The position numbers and the translations under genes were made by a program. The notes under the pieces were generated by a model. That model made no database searches, was not told the origin of the DNA, and was given only the letters and a program-made list of their open reading frames with translations. From NCBI RefSeq assembly GCF_030812785.1, contig NZ_JAUSTJ010000001.1, positions 1,364,001 through 1,428,000 on the forward strand: a stretch of DNA of 64,000 nucleotides, in the 5' to 3' direction. Source of the stretch: Sphingomonas kyeonggiensis. GTDB taxonomy: Bacteria > Pseudomonadota > Alphaproteobacteria > Sphingomonadales > Sphingomonadaceae. Below are positions 46,657 through 56,700 of the stretch, piece after piece. The stretch's first letter is position 1; every line of letters begins with the position of its first letter.

Positions 46657-48831
46657 ATGACTCGCCTGCTCCTCGCCGCTGCGCTGCTCGCGTCCACCGC
46701 CGCCAATGCCCAGACCGATGCCGAACGCTGGAAGGCGAGCGCGGCGCGGGTGACGATCACCCGGGACGATTGGGGCGTGGCGCATATCAACGGCAGGACC
46801 GACGCCGATGCGGTGTTCGGGATGATCTATGCCCAGGCCGAGGACGACTTCAACCGGATCGAGACCAACTATCTGGTCAGCCTCGGCCGGCTCGCCGAGG
46901 CGGAGGGCGAGGGGGCGATCTGGCAGGATCTGCGCCAGCGGCTGTTCGTCGATCCGGAGGTGCTGAAGGCCGATTATGCGAAGAGCCCGGCATGGCTCCG
47001 CAAACTGATGCAGGCCTGGGCGGACGGGCTGAACTATTATCTCGCCACGCACCCGCAAGTGAAGCCGCGAGTGCTCACGCGGTTCGAGCCGTGGATGGCG
47101 CTGAGCTTCTCCGAAGGGAGCATCGGCGGCGATATCGAGCGGGTGCCGCTCAGCCAACTCGAAGCGTTCTACGGCAAGCAGAAGCAGGCGATGACCAATG
47201 CCGAGAAGGACCTGCTCTACAAGGAGCCCAAGGGCTCGAACGGCTTCGCCATCGCGCCGAGCCATACGAAGGACGGCCATGCGCTGCTGCTGATCAACCC
47301 GCACACCAGCTTCTTCTTCCGCTCCGAGCAGCAGGTGACGAGCGGCGAGGGGCTCAACGCCTATGGCGCGGCGACCTGGGGGCAGTTCTTCATCTACCAG
47401 GGGTTCAACGCCAGGGCCGGCTGGATGCACACGTCGAGCGGCGTCGACAATGTCGACGAGTTCGCGGAGAAGATCCTCGCCAACGACGATCGTTCGCGCT
47501 TCCTCTATTGGTATGATCATGCAATCCGCTCGGTGACGGCGAAGACGATCGCGCTTTCCTATCGTGCTGCGGACGGCACCCAGGCGCATCGCAGCTTCGC
47601 CACCTATGCCACCCATCACGGCCCGATTGTCCGTGAGACCGCGGACGGCAAATGGATCGCGGTCTCGCTGATGAACAAGCCGGTCGAGGCGCTGCAGCAG
47701 AGCTTCCTGCGCACCAAGGCCAGCGATTATGCGAGCTTCCTCAAGGTTGCGGAGCGCAAGGCCAACAGCTCGAACAACACGCTGTTCGCGGACTCGAAGG
47801 GCGAGATCGCTTTCCTGATGCCGCAGTTCATGCCGGTGCGCGACAATCGCTTCGACTATCGCAAGCCGGTGGACGGCAGCGATCCGGCGACCGACTGGAA
47901 GGGGCTGCATAGGCTCGCCAGCCTGCCCAAGGTGGTGAACCCGAAGAATGGCTGGGCCTATAACTCGAACAACTGGCCCTGGAACGCGGCAGGCGCAGAC
48001 AGCCCCAAGGCGGCGGACTATCCGCGCTATTTCGACCAGGCCGGTGAGAACCCGCGCGGCGCCCATGCGCTGCGGGTGCTGAACGCGCGCCGGGACTTCA
48101 CCCCCGAGACGCTGCGCCAGGCGGCCTATGACAGCTTCCTGCCCGCCTTCGACCGGCTGCTGCCCGGGCTGGTCGCGGCCTGGGAGAAGCTGCCCGACGG
48201 CGATGCCCGCAAGGCGAGGCTCGCCGAGCCGGTGGCGCTGCTCAAGACCTGGGACCGGCGCTGGGCCGCGGACTCGGCGGCGACCTCGCTGGCAGTGTTC
48301 TGGGGCGAGGCGCTGTGGGCGCCCTCGGCCGCGCCGGCCAAGGAGGCGGGGCTGTCGGTGTGGGACTGGATGGCCGAGCGTGCGACCGACGCGCAGCGGA
48401 TCGACGCACTCGCCTCGGCGGCGGACCGGCTGACCCAGGACTTTGGCAGCTGGAAGGTCGCCTGGGGCGAGATCAACCGCTTCCAGCGCAATGACGGGGC
48501 GATCGTCCAGAAGTTCGACGATGCGAAGCCCAGCATCCCGGTGCCCTTCACCTCGGCGCAATGGGGCTCGCTCGCCTCGTTCGGGGCGAAGCGCTGGCCG
48601 GGGACGAAGCGCTATTACGGCACGCTCGGCAACAGCTTCGTCGCGACGGTGGAGTTCGGGCCGAAAGTGAAGGCCTGGGCTGTCACTGCGGGGGGCGAGA
48701 GCGGGTATCCGGAGTCGAGGCACTTCAGGGATCAGGCCGAGCGCTATGCGGCGGGCGACCTGCGGCCGGTGTATTTCTACCCCGAGGATTTGAAGGGGCA
48801 TGTCGAGCGGGTGTACCGGCCGGGGGAATAG
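46657..48831 (+). CDS. Exported penicillin acylase-family Ntn-hydrolase (acylase)
   Basis: Precursor of 724 residues with a signal peptide (1-19, ANAQ), an alpha chain (about 20-193) and a beta chain that begins at the autocatalytic Ser194 in PKGSNGFAIAPS. The downstream segments LLLINPHTSFFFRSEQQ and GWMHTSSGVDNVDEF are typical. The family includes penicillin and acyl-homoserine-lactone acylases; the pattern is closest to the latter and to aculeacin acylase-like enzymes, but the substrate is not proven. The GreA-like gene ends 25 bp upstream. Confidence 0.88.
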   Translation: MTRLLLAAALLASTAANAQTDAERWKASAARVTITRDDWGVAHINGRTDADAVFGMIYAQAEDDFNRIETNYLVSLGRLAEAEGEGAIWQDLRQRLFVDPEVLKADYAKSPAWLRKLMQAWADGLNYYLATHPQVKPRVLTRFEPWMALSFSEGSIGGDIERVPLSQLEAFYGKQKQAMTNAEKDLLYKEPKGSNGFAIAPSHTKDGHALLLINPHTSFFFRSEQQVTSGEGLNAYGAATWGQFFIYQGFNARAGWMHTSSGVDNVDEFAEKILANDDRSRFLYWYDHAIRSVTAKTIALSYRAADGTQAHRSFATYATHHGPIVRETADGKWIAVSLMNKPVEALQQSFLRTKASDYASFLKVAERKANSSNNTLFADSKGEIAFLMPQFMPVRDNRFDYRKPVDGSDPATDWKGLHRLASLPKVVNPKNGWAYNSNNWPWNAAGADSPKAADYPRYFDQAGENPRGAHALRVLNARRDFTPETLRQAAYDSFLPAFDRLLPGLVAAWEKLPDGDARKARLAEPVALLKTWDRRWAADSAATSLAVFWGEALWAPSAAPAKEAGLSVWDWMAERATDAQRIDALASAADRLTQDFGSWKVAWGEINRFQRNDGAIVQKFDDAKPSIPVPFTSAQWGSLASFGAKRWPGTKRYYGTLGNSFVATVEFGPKVKAWAVTAGGESGYPESRHFRDQAERYAAGDLRPVYFYPEDLKGHVERVYRPGE

Positions 48832-48976
48832 GGCGTTCCTACATCCGGCGGGGCGCCGGCAGGCCAAAGGACATGAAGTACACGCCAAAAGCGGGTTTTC
48901 GCGCTCGGAAGTTCACCAAGTTCGCACCATTGGCGGTTCCTCCCGCGCCAGCCGCACAACATCCTTGCGCGTGCGG

Positions 48977-49065
48977 GATCCTATCTTTCCTACGGAATCA
49001 AAGAGCGGCTGGAGCAGAGCTCCGGCCGGTTGAACCAAGCAGGCGAAATCCTATTTTGCAAGCCG
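48977..49065. repeat. Dispersed structured element, family F copy 2
   Basis: About 90 bp resembling 9188-9274, including gatcc, agagcggc, aagcaggc, aaatccta and ttgcaagccgc. Its central hairpin is cggc, ggagc / gctcc, gccg, changed on both arms relative to copy 1. It ends just beyond the stop of the minus-strand gene at 49067. The rest of the 48832-49066 gap shows nothing that I can support. Confidence 0.6.
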
Positions 49066-49066
49066 C

Positions 49067-49435
49067 TCAGGCTGCGGCCCAATGATCGAAGGCCTCGCGC
49101 TGGAGCCTGTCGACGAACGCCCGTGCCTCCGGGCCTTCCCAGGGGCCGGCATGCCCCTCCAGCGAGGCGCGCGGACTGACCCACCAGCCCTGGCCGGGCA
49201 TGCCGTCGGATTCGCGGACGACCAGCACGGCGAGCTCGGGCTCACCCTTTGCCGCGGCATCGTCGTCGATCGCGTCGAGCGTCTTGCACAAGGCACGCAT
49301 CAGCGGGCGGGTGAAGCGGTGGCCGAGCAGCGCCAGCATCTCGGAATAGCTGACCGCGCGGCGCTCGCGGGCCGCCTCGATCAGCAAAGCGCGGACATGG
49401 GCGATGTCGGAGACCGGGATCGGATCGCCGGTCAT
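49067..49435 (-). CDS. Conserved hypothetical protein downstream of mpg
   Basis: Soluble protein of 122 residues, family not recognised. The N-terminal half is helical (VRALLIEAARERRAVSYSEM, LALLGHRFTRPLMRALCKTL). The second half contains LAVLVVRESDGMPGQGWWVSP, a segment seen in proteins related to restriction- or ribosome-associated winged-helix domains. This could be a small nucleic-acid-binding protein, but that is only suggestive. Its ATG overlaps the stop of the glycosylase gene by four bases, so the two are translated together and a DNA-repair link is plausible. Confidence 0.7.
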   Translation of the reverse strand: MTGDPIPVSDIAHVRALLIEAARERRAVSYSEMLALLGHRFTRPLMRALCKTLDAIDDDAAAKGEPELAVLVVRESDGMPGQGWWVSPRASLEGHAGPWEGPEARAFVDRLQREAFDHWAAA

Positions 49436-49986
49436 GGCGCGAACGGCTTGCTGAGGAAGCGCGAGCCCGCCTCGCCGAAGCGCCACGGCACGTCGACCGC
49501 CTTGCTGATCCCGATCCGCACGCCGACCGCGACGGTGCGCGGGGCATCGGCGTCGCGCAACTCCAAGGGCGGCGCGTCGATCGGAGCGCCGTCCAGGCTG
49601 TGGTCGACGGCCAGCGCCTGGCAGAGCCGGCCCGGTCCCGAGCAGAGCAGCCGGATGTCGCCGGTGCCGCGGCGCTCGACCATTTGTTCGATGCCGTGGC
49701 GCGGCTCGATCGCGCGGATCAGCACCGCGCTGACGGGGCTGCACACGAAGTTCATGCACCAATGCAGGCCATAGATGCGGTAGATATAGGCATGGCCGGG
49801 CGGGCCGAACAGGACGGCGTTGCGGGCCGTCGGGCCGCGAAAGCTGTGCGAGGCGGGGTCGCCCGCGTCATAGGCCTCGGTCTCGACGATCGGCCCGCCG
49901 ACGCCGTCGACCAGAACCTCGACGCCGATCAGCGCGCGGGCGACGGTTATCGCGTCGCGCTCGAAGAAGGTGCGGTCCAGTGTCAT
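49432..49986 (-). CDS. mpg: DNA-3-methyladenine glycosylase (AAG/Mpg type)
   Basis: Base-excision repair enzyme of 184 residues that removes alkylated purines. Family features include VETEAYDAGDPASHSFRG with the catalytic Glu, NAVLFGPPGHAYIYRIYGLH with the nucleotide-flipping Tyr region, CSGPGRLCQALAV and ISKAVDVPWRF. The length is near the usual bacterial 180-200 residues. The ATG at 49986 begins at a normal N-terminus. Confidence 0.93.
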   Translation of the reverse strand: MTLDRTFFERDAITVARALIGVEVLVDGVGGPIVETEAYDAGDPASHSFRGPTARNAVLFGPPGHAYIYRIYGLHWCMNFVCSPVSAVLIRAIEPRHGIEQMVERRGTGDIRLLCSGPGRLCQALAVDHSLDGAPIDAPPLELRDADAPRTVAVGVRIGISKAVDVPWRFGEAGSRFLSKPFAP

Positions 49987-50097
49987 TGCAGACTTGCATC
50001 CGGGCGTTTCGAGGCGGTCTATCCGGGCCTCGAGGGTCTGAAGATCCTATCGAATAGTTCGGCACTTATCCCTTTGAGGCAAGGGGGCGTCATCCCC

Positions 50098-50170
50098 GCG
50101 AAGGCGGGGATCCAGGGTGGCGGAGCGCAGTCCCTCGTGACTCTGGATCCCCGCCTTCGCGGGGATGACG
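50098..50170. repeat. Mirror pair of hairpins, family A variant (73 bp)
   Basis: The left unit cgtcatccccgcgaaggcgg and the right unit ccgccttcgcggggatgacg enclose an interior bounded by ggatccag and ctggatcc. It has the same plan as the 82-bp units, but with a different interior and longer pairing. It lies between mpg and the lipoprotein gene. Confidence 0.8.
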
Positions 50171-50176
50171 AACACA

Positions 50177-50740
50177 CTAGCTGACGCTCAGCGTATCGAT
50201 TCGCTTGACGACCCATGAGCCATCACGCCTCTTTTCCAGAAGCACCCAACTCGTGCCTCCCGCCAGAGGGCCATAGTAATCGCTGGTCGTCAAAGCTGCG
50301 GTGCGGCCATCCCGGTCTATCACGGGCATCGACATGGTCAGGACGCCGAAGGGATAGCGTGTTGTTGTTGCCGGGTCGGCCAACCGGTCGATCTCTGCGT
50401 CGTTGTGCAGGATGCCCGCGCCATCGAGAAGCGCACGCAGATTCGGGCAACTCGTGACCGGGCTCAGCCTACGGACCTCGGTTTCCGCCAGCACAAGGCG
50501 GAGATCCTGGCTGCCGACGAATTCCGGATGCTCGCGAACGATCGCCTCGATTTCCTTGCGCTTGGGAAGCATCAGCCCCCTGGGGCCGTGCGCCACTGCG
50601 ATCGGTCCGGAAGCTTCCTTCAGGAAATGCCGGGCATAGGCCTCGGCGACCTTGCAGCCTTCGCCGAGATTGCCGCCCGACAGGAAGCTGCATCCTGTGA
50701 GGGAGAACAGCGCAAGGAGAAGGGCGAGCCGGGGCATCAT
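50177..50740 (-). CDS. Putative lipoprotein
   Basis: Unrecognised protein of 187 residues. The signal peptide ends in a lipobox (FSLTGC, Cys17), so it is probably lipid-anchored. Two further Cys (Cys29 in GEGCKVAEAY and Cys98 in VTSCPNLR) may pair. The C-terminal part (TSWVLLEKRRDGSWVVKRID) looks like an SH3-type or NTF2-like strand pair. The ATG at 50740 begins the signal peptide. It lies 14 bp downstream of dinB and may be transcribed with it. Confidence 0.75.
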   Translation of the reverse strand: MMPRLALLLALFSLTGCSFLSGGNLGEGCKVAEAYARHFLKEASGPIAVAHGPRGLMLPKRKEIEAIVREHPEFVGSQDLRLVLAETEVRRLSPVTSCPNLRALLDGAGILHNDAEIDRLADPATTTRYPFGVLTMSMPVIDRDGRTAALTTSDYYGPLAGGTSWVLLEKRRDGSWVVKRIDTLSVS

Positions 50741-50754
50741 CGCAATGCCTATAG

Positions 50755-51822
50755 TCAAAACGGCAGTTCCTCGCCCAGCCGTTCCTCGAAGTTCGATACC
50801 GTCACGCCGACCAGCCGGATCCCCTTGGGCGTGGGCAGCACCGAGCGGATCAGCGAGAGGCTCATTTCGCGCAGCGCCTCGCGGCGGTCGACCAGGCCGG
50901 CGGTGAGGCTGCGGCTGCGGGTGATGATCTGGAAGTCGGCATATTTCACCTTCACCGTGACGGTGCGGCCGAATTCCTGCGCCTTTTCGCACCACAGCCA
51001 GACTTCCTCGGCCATCTCCAGCACGCCGGCCTCGATCTCTTCGTTCTCGGTCAGATCGGTGTTGAAGGTGGTCTCGGAGCCCGAGGATTTGCGGATGCGC
51101 TCGGCATCGACCGGGCGGTCGTCCTCGCCGCGGGCGATCGCATAATACCAGTCGGCCGAGCTGCCGAAATGGGCGCGGAGGAACTCGATCGGCTTGCTGC
51201 GCAGGTCGGCGCCGGTCTCGATGCCGAGGCCCTGCATCTTGCGCGCGGTCACCGGGCCGACGCCGTGGAAGCGCTTGACCGGCAGGGTCTCGACCCAGGC
51301 GGCGCCCATATCGGGCGTCACCGCGAACTGGCCGTTGGGCTTGCGCTGGTCCGAGGCGAGCTTGGCGAGGAACTTGTTGTACGAGATGCCGGCCGAGGCG
51401 GTGAGGCCGGTCTCTTCGAGGATGCGCGCGCGGATCTCCTTGGCGGTGGCCCAGGCGGTCTCGATCCCGCGCAGGTTCGCGGTGACGTCGAGATAGGCCT
51501 CGTCGAGCGAGAGCGGCTGGATGATCGGGGTATAGTCGGCGAAGATCGCGTGGATCTGCTTGGAGACGGCGCGATAGACGTCGAAGCGCGGCTTGACGAA
51601 GACCAGCTCGGGGCAGCGGCGCAGCGCGGTGACCGAGGGCAGGGCGGAGCGCACCCCGAACTTGCGCGCCTCATAGCTGGCGGCCGCGACAACGCCGCGC
51701 GCCGCGGCATAGCCGACCGCGACCGGCTTGCCGCGCAGCGCCGGATCGTCGCGCTGCTCCACCGACGCGTAAAAGGCATCCATGTCGACATGGATGATCT
51801 TGCGGACCGGCGCTTGCGCCAT
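50755..51822 (-). CDS. dinB: DNA polymerase IV (Y family)
   Basis: Error-prone translesion polymerase of 355 residues. Catalytic carboxylates are Asp13 in HVDMDAFYASVEQ and Asp107/Glu108 in LSLDEAYLDV. The helix-hairpin-helix region (HGVGPVTARKMQGLGI) and the C-terminal little-finger domain are complete. It lacks the C-terminal clamp-binding extension of ImuB-type proteins and matches DinB length. The ATG at 51822 is one base after the TetR stop codon, so the polymerase is probably translated from the regulator's message. Confidence 0.94.
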   Translation of the reverse strand: MAQAPVRKIIHVDMDAFYASVEQRDDPALRGKPVAVGYAAARGVVAAASYEARKFGVRSALPSVTALRRCPELVFVKPRFDVYRAVSKQIHAIFADYTPIIQPLSLDEAYLDVTANLRGIETAWATAKEIRARILEETGLTASAGISYNKFLAKLASDQRKPNGQFAVTPDMGAAWVETLPVKRFHGVGPVTARKMQGLGIETGADLRSKPIEFLRAHFGSSADWYYAIARGEDDRPVDAERIRKSSGSETTFNTDLTENEEIEAGVLEMAEEVWLWCEKAQEFGRTVTVKVKYADFQIITRSRSLTAGLVDRREALREMSLSLIRSVLPTPKGIRLVGVTVSNFEERLGEELPF

Positions 51823-51823
51823 G

Positions 51824-52423
51824 TCAGTCGTCCATCGGCTCCAGGGCGGCGGCGAAGATGCGGGTGAGGCGCTTCTCGAATCGCGCATCCTCTTCGGGGG
51901 TGCATTCGAGCGTGTCGATCGAGAGCATGTTGTGCATGATGCCCATGCCCATCAGCACCGCCAGCGCCATCGCCGCGCGCATCTCGCGATCCTCGCCCTC
52001 CAGCTCCTGGGATACGGGATCGAGGATGTCGGCCTGCACCGCGTTATGGATGATCTGCCCCGCCTTGGGCGAGCCGATCGAATGGAGCAGGATCAGGATG
52101 CGCTCGATATGGATGTCGCGCTCGCCCGGCGGCGCATCGTCCTTTTCGAGGAAGAGCTGGGCGAAATGGCGGGCGAGCGTCTCGCGCGTCGCGCCGTCCA
52201 TGATGTCCTTCTCGTCATCGTCGCGCAGCGTCTCGCGGAACAGGGCTTCCTTGCTGCCGAAATAGCGGCTGACCAGGGCGGGATCGACGCCGGCATGGCC
52301 TGCGATCTCGCGCAGGCCGACATTCTCGTAATTCTCGCGTGCGAAATGCTTCCGTGCCGAGGCGAGAATGGCCTGGCGCGTCGCAACGGCATTGCGATGC
52401 CGCGACGGAACCGGTGGGATCAT
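51824..52423 (-). CDS. TetR-family transcriptional regulator
   Basis: Repressor of 199 residues with an N-terminal helix-turn-helix (RQAILASARKHFARENYENV, then GLREIAGHAGVDPALVSRYFGSKEALF) and a helical ligand-binding C-terminus. It is divergent from the RND efflux operon, with a nested dyad in the shared region, the typical layout for an efflux repressor. The start at 52423 has aggga about ten bases upstream; ATGs at 52429 and 52441 are alternatives. dinB follows with one base between. Confidence 0.9.
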   Translation of the reverse strand: MIPPVPSRHRNAVATRQAILASARKHFARENYENVGLREIAGHAGVDPALVSRYFGSKEALFRETLRDDDEKDIMDGATRETLARHFAQLFLEKDDAPPGERDIHIERILILLHSIGSPKAGQIIHNAVQADILDPVSQELEGEDREMRAAMALAVLMGMGIMHNMLSIDTLECTPEEDARFEKRLTRIFAAALEPMDD

Positions 52424-52454
52424 GGACATTTTCCCTAACATGGTGGTGAACATA

Positions 52455-52490
52455 GTCAACCGCCGTGGACATATGTCACCAGTCGTTGAC
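52455..52490. promoter_or_regulatory. Nested dyad between the TetR gene and the RND operon
   Basis: An outer inverted repeat gtcaac (52455-52460) / gttgac (52485-52490) and an inner perfect palindrome gacatatgtc (52468-52477) share one centre at 52472.5. ttgaca at 52486-52491 could be the -35 box of the efflux operon and overlaps the outer arm, so binding would block the promoter. Confidence 0.6.
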
Positions 52491-52594
52491 AAGTTCCCAG
52501 AACCTGCTTAGCGGGACCAAATCGGAAGTCGTTCGTTTCCAGCAACGACACCGCGGAGGATGTCCGGCCAAGGGCACGGATTGAGGGATCGGAA

Positions 52595-53779
52595 ATGCAT
52601 TCGAAGAACCGCCAGCTGCTCATCCCGGCTCTCGCAGCCGCGCTTGCCCTTTCCGGCTGCGGCGGAGGCGGTGCGCAGCCGCCCCAGCAGGGTGCGCCGC
52701 CCGTCACCGTCTCCGCGCCGCTGGTGCAGGACGTGGTAGACTGGGACGAGTTCGTCGGCCGCTTCGAGGCGATCCAGAATGTCGAGGTGCGCCCGCGCGC
52801 CTCGGGCTATCTCCAGGGCGTGTGGTTCAAGGACGGCCAGTTCGTCCGCAAGGGCCAGCTGCTCTTCACCATCGATCCGCGCCCGGCCCAGGCCGCGGTG
52901 TCGCAGGCCGTGGCGCAGGTCGCCCAGGCCAAGGCGACGCTCGCCAACGCCCAGACCGAATATGCCCGCTCGGAAGCTTTGGTCGCCCAGCGCGCCGCCA
53001 GCCAGGAAGAGCTCGAGCAGCGCCGCGCCGCGCTGCGCTCGGGCGCCGCGCAGGTGGCCGCCGCCGAGGCGAATCTGCGCGCCCGCCAGCTCGACCTCGG
53101 CTTCACCCGCGTCGTCGCGCCGCTGAGCGGCCGCATCTCGGAGCGCAAGGTGGACGTCGGCAACTCGGTGGCCGCCGACCAGACGGTGCTGACCACGATC
53201 GTCTCGGTCGATCCGCTCCACTTCGTCTTCCAGGGCTCGGAAGCTTTGCTGCTCAAGTATCAGCGCCAGGGCACCGGCACGCAGGACGGTACGCCGGTGA
53301 AGGTCAAGCTCAGCGACGAGACCGACTACACGCATACCGGCTCGCTCGACTTCGTCGACAATGCGCTCGACGCCGGTGCCGGCACGATCCGCGCCCGTGC
53401 GATCATCGCCAATCCGGGCGGCTTCCTGAAGCCCGGCATGTTCGGATCGGCCCGGCTCGAGGCGAGCAAGCCCTATCCGGCGCTGCTGGTGCCGGACACG
53501 GCGGTGATGGCCGATGCGGCCCGCCAGATCGTCTTCGTCGTCGACAAGAGCAACACGGTGACGGCGCGCCCGGTGCAGACCGGTCCGCTGCGCGGCAACC
53601 TGCGCGTGATCCGCTCGGGCCTGACCAAGGATGACCGGGTCGTGATCGACGGCACCCAGCGCGCCCGTCCGGGCGTCAAGGTCACGCCGCAGCCGGGCAA
53701 GATCACCGAGACGCCCGCCGCCTCGGTGCCGCCGTCCGATCAGCCCGCCGGCACCGCCCAGCCGGCCGGCAACCGCTAA
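52595..53779 (+). CDS. RND efflux periplasmic adaptor (AcrA/MexA type)
   Basis: Lipoprotein of 394 residues linking the inner-membrane pump to the outer-membrane channel. The lipobox is LALSGC (Cys22). The lipoyl halves (PRASGYLQGVWFKDGQFVRKGQ and RVVAPLSGRISERKVDVG) flank a long alpha-helical hairpin (about residues 95-175), followed by beta-barrel and membrane-proximal domains. The tail after residue 360 is Pro-rich. The permease gene starts 11 bp later. Confidence 0.93.
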   Translation: MHSKNRQLLIPALAAALALSGCGGGGAQPPQQGAPPVTVSAPLVQDVVDWDEFVGRFEAIQNVEVRPRASGYLQGVWFKDGQFVRKGQLLFTIDPRPAQAAVSQAVAQVAQAKATLANAQTEYARSEALVAQRAASQEELEQRRAALRSGAAQVAAAEANLRARQLDLGFTRVVAPLSGRISERKVDVGNSVAADQTVLTTIVSVDPLHFVFQGSEALLLKYQRQGTGTQDGTPVKVKLSDETDYTHTGSLDFVDNALDAGAGTIRARAIIANPGGFLKPGMFGSARLEASKPYPALLVPDTAVMADAARQIVFVVDKSNTVTARPVQTGPLRGNLRVIRSGLTKDDRVVIDGTQRARPGVKVTPQPGKITETPAASVPPSDQPAGTAQPAGNR

Positions 53780-53790
53780 GGATCGCGGCC

Positions 53791-56700
53791 ATGAGCGAAC
53801 CCCAGGCCCAGAAGCCCGAGGCGCAGACGCGCAGCGGCTTCTCCAGCTTCTTCATCGACCGGCCGATCTTCGCGGCCGTGATCTCGGTGTTCATCACCCT
53901 GATCGGCGCCTTCTGCTATCCGCTGCTGCCGCTGTCGCAATATCCCGAGATCGCCCCGCCGACGATCGCGGTGAGCGCCTTCTATGCGGGCGCCTCGCCG
54001 GAGATCATCGCCGAGACGGTCTCGACGCCGCTCGAGCAGGAGATCAACGGCGTCGAGGGCATGCTCTACATGAGCTCGTCCTCGACCCAGGGCGCATCGA
54101 CCGTCACCGTCACCTTCAAGCCCGGCACCGACCTGGATGCCGCGCAGGTGCTGGTGCAGAACCGCGTCAACCTGGCCGTGCCGCGCCTGCCCGACCAGGT
54201 CCGCCAGATCGGCGTGACGGTGAACAAGCAGGAATCGGGCTTCCTGATGATCGTGGCGCTCACCTCGCCCGACAACAGCCTCGACGTCGACTATATGGGC
54301 AATTACGCCAACACGGTGATCCGCGACCGGCTGCTGCGCCTCGAGGGCGTCGGCACGGTGCAGATCTTCGGCGGCGGCAACTACTCGATGCGCGTCTGGA
54401 TCGATCCGGACAAGGCGGCGGCGCGCAACCTGACCGCGGCGGAGATCGTCACGGCGCTCAAGGCGCAGAACATCCAGACCGCCGGCGGCGCGCTCGGCTC
54501 GGCACCGACGGGCAGGGACAATCCCTCGTTCGAAGTGCCGGTGGACGTGCAGGGCCGCCTCGCCACGGTCGAGCAATTCTCCAACATCACGGTCAAGGCC
54601 GACCCGACCGGCGCGGCGCTCACCAAGCTGGGCGACGTCGCGCGGATCGAGCTGGGCAGCCAGGATTATTCGATCCGCGGCTCGTTCGGCGGCAAGCGCG
54701 GCATCGCGCTCGCCATCGTCCAGCAGCCGGGCGCCAACTCGCTGAACGCGGCGGACCTGGTGCTCAAGGAGATGGACACGCTCAAGAAGGACTTCCCGCA
54801 GGGCCTTCAGTACACCATCCCCTACAACCCGACCGAATATGTCGCGGCATCGGTGGAAGCCGTGCAGCACACGCTGCTCGAAGCGGTGGTCCTCGTCGTC
54901 GTCGTCGTGGTGATCTTCCTCCAGACCTGGCGTGCGGCGGTGATCCCGATCGTCGCCATCCCGATCGCGCTGGTCGGCACCTTCGCGGTGCAGCTCGCGC
55001 TCGGCTATTCGATCAACTCGCTGTCGCTGTTCGCGCTGGTGCTCGCGGTGGGCATCGTGGTCGACGACGCGATCGTCGTGGTCGAGGCGGTGGAGAAGCA
55101 TATCCGCGAGGGCAAAAACCCGCGCGAGGCGGCGCACCTGACGATGAAGGAAGTGTCGGGCGCGCTGGTCGCGATCGGCCTGGTGCTCGTCTCGGTGTTC
55201 ATCCCGACCGCGATGGTCGGCGGCATCCCCGGCATCTTCTACCGCCAGTTCGCGGTGACGATCGCCGCGGCCTCGGCGATCTCGCTGCTCGTCTCGCTGA
55301 CCCTGTCGCCGGCGCTCGCCGCGCTGCTGCTCAAGCCGCACCAGCATATCGACGCGGACAAGGGCCCGCGCTGGATGCGCCCGATCCGGGTCGGCGCGGA
55401 CAAGTTCAACCAGGGCTTCGATTGGCTGTCGGACCGCTATGGCCGCGTCACCGGCCGGCTGATCCGCATGGGCCTGATCATGATGCTGATCTATGCGGGC
55501 CTGCTCGCGCTGACCGGCTGGCGCCTGACCGCCACGCCGACCGGCTTCATCCCCGAGCAGGACCAGGGCTTCCTGATCGGCGTCGTCCAGCTGCCGCCGG
55601 GCTCGTCGCTCGACCGCACCAGCGAAGTCGTCGACAAGGCCTATGACATCGCCGCCAAGACCGACGGCGTGATCGACGGCGCGGCGTTCGCCGGCCTGGA
55701 CGGCGCGAGTTTCAGCCAGGCATCGAATGCGGGCGTGTTCTTCATCAAGCTGAAGGACTGGTCCGAGCGCGGCAAGAAGCAGAGCGCGGAGGCGCTGGCC
55801 GGCCAGCTGACCGGCGCGATCGCCGGGCAGATCAGCGGCGCCAACATCTTCATGATCGCGCCGCCCGCAGTGCAGGGCCTGGGCAACGGCTCCGGCTTCG
55901 TGATGATGATCGAGGACCGGGCGGCCAATGGCGGCTGGCGCGGGCTCGAGGGCGCGACCGGCGCGATGATGGGCGCGGCGATGCAGGAGCAGAAGGTCAC
56001 CCAGGTCTTCTCGCTGTTCAACACCGCCAATCCCAAGATCCGCGCGGATGTCGACCGCGACAAGGCGCAGATCCTCGGCGTCGATCCCAGCCAGGTGTTC
56101 GACGCGATCGGCACCTATGTCGGCTCGACCTATGTCAACGACTTCAACCTGCTCGGCCGCACCTTCCGCGTGACCGCCCAGGCGGAGCCGCATGCGCGCG
56201 ACGACCTCGCCGATCTCGGCCGCCTGCAGGTGCGCTCGTCGAGCGGCCAGATGGTGCCGGTGTCGGCGGTGGCGACCTTCCACCGCGACTCGGGCTCGTC
56301 GCGCGTGGTCCGCTACAATTTGCTGCCCGCAGTGGAGCTGCAGGGTGCCGCGGCGCCGGGCGTCTCCTCGGGCGATGCGCTCGCGGCGATGGAGGCGATG
56401 GCCAGCAAGGTGCTGCCGCAGGGCTATGGCTATGAATGGACCGGCCTTGCCTATCAGCAAAAGGCGGCGGGCAGCTCCTCGGCGCTGATCTTCGTCCTCG
56501 CCGTGGTGTTCGTCTTCCTCGTGCTGGCCGCCCAGTATGAAGCGCTGACGCTGCCGCTCGCGGTGATCCTGATCGTGCCGATGTGCATCCTGGCGGCGCT
56601 GCTCGGCGTGAACCTGCGGGGGATGGACAACAACATCCTCACCCAGGTCGGCCTGGTCGTGCTCATCGCGCTCGCGGCGAAGAACGCGATCCTGATCGTC

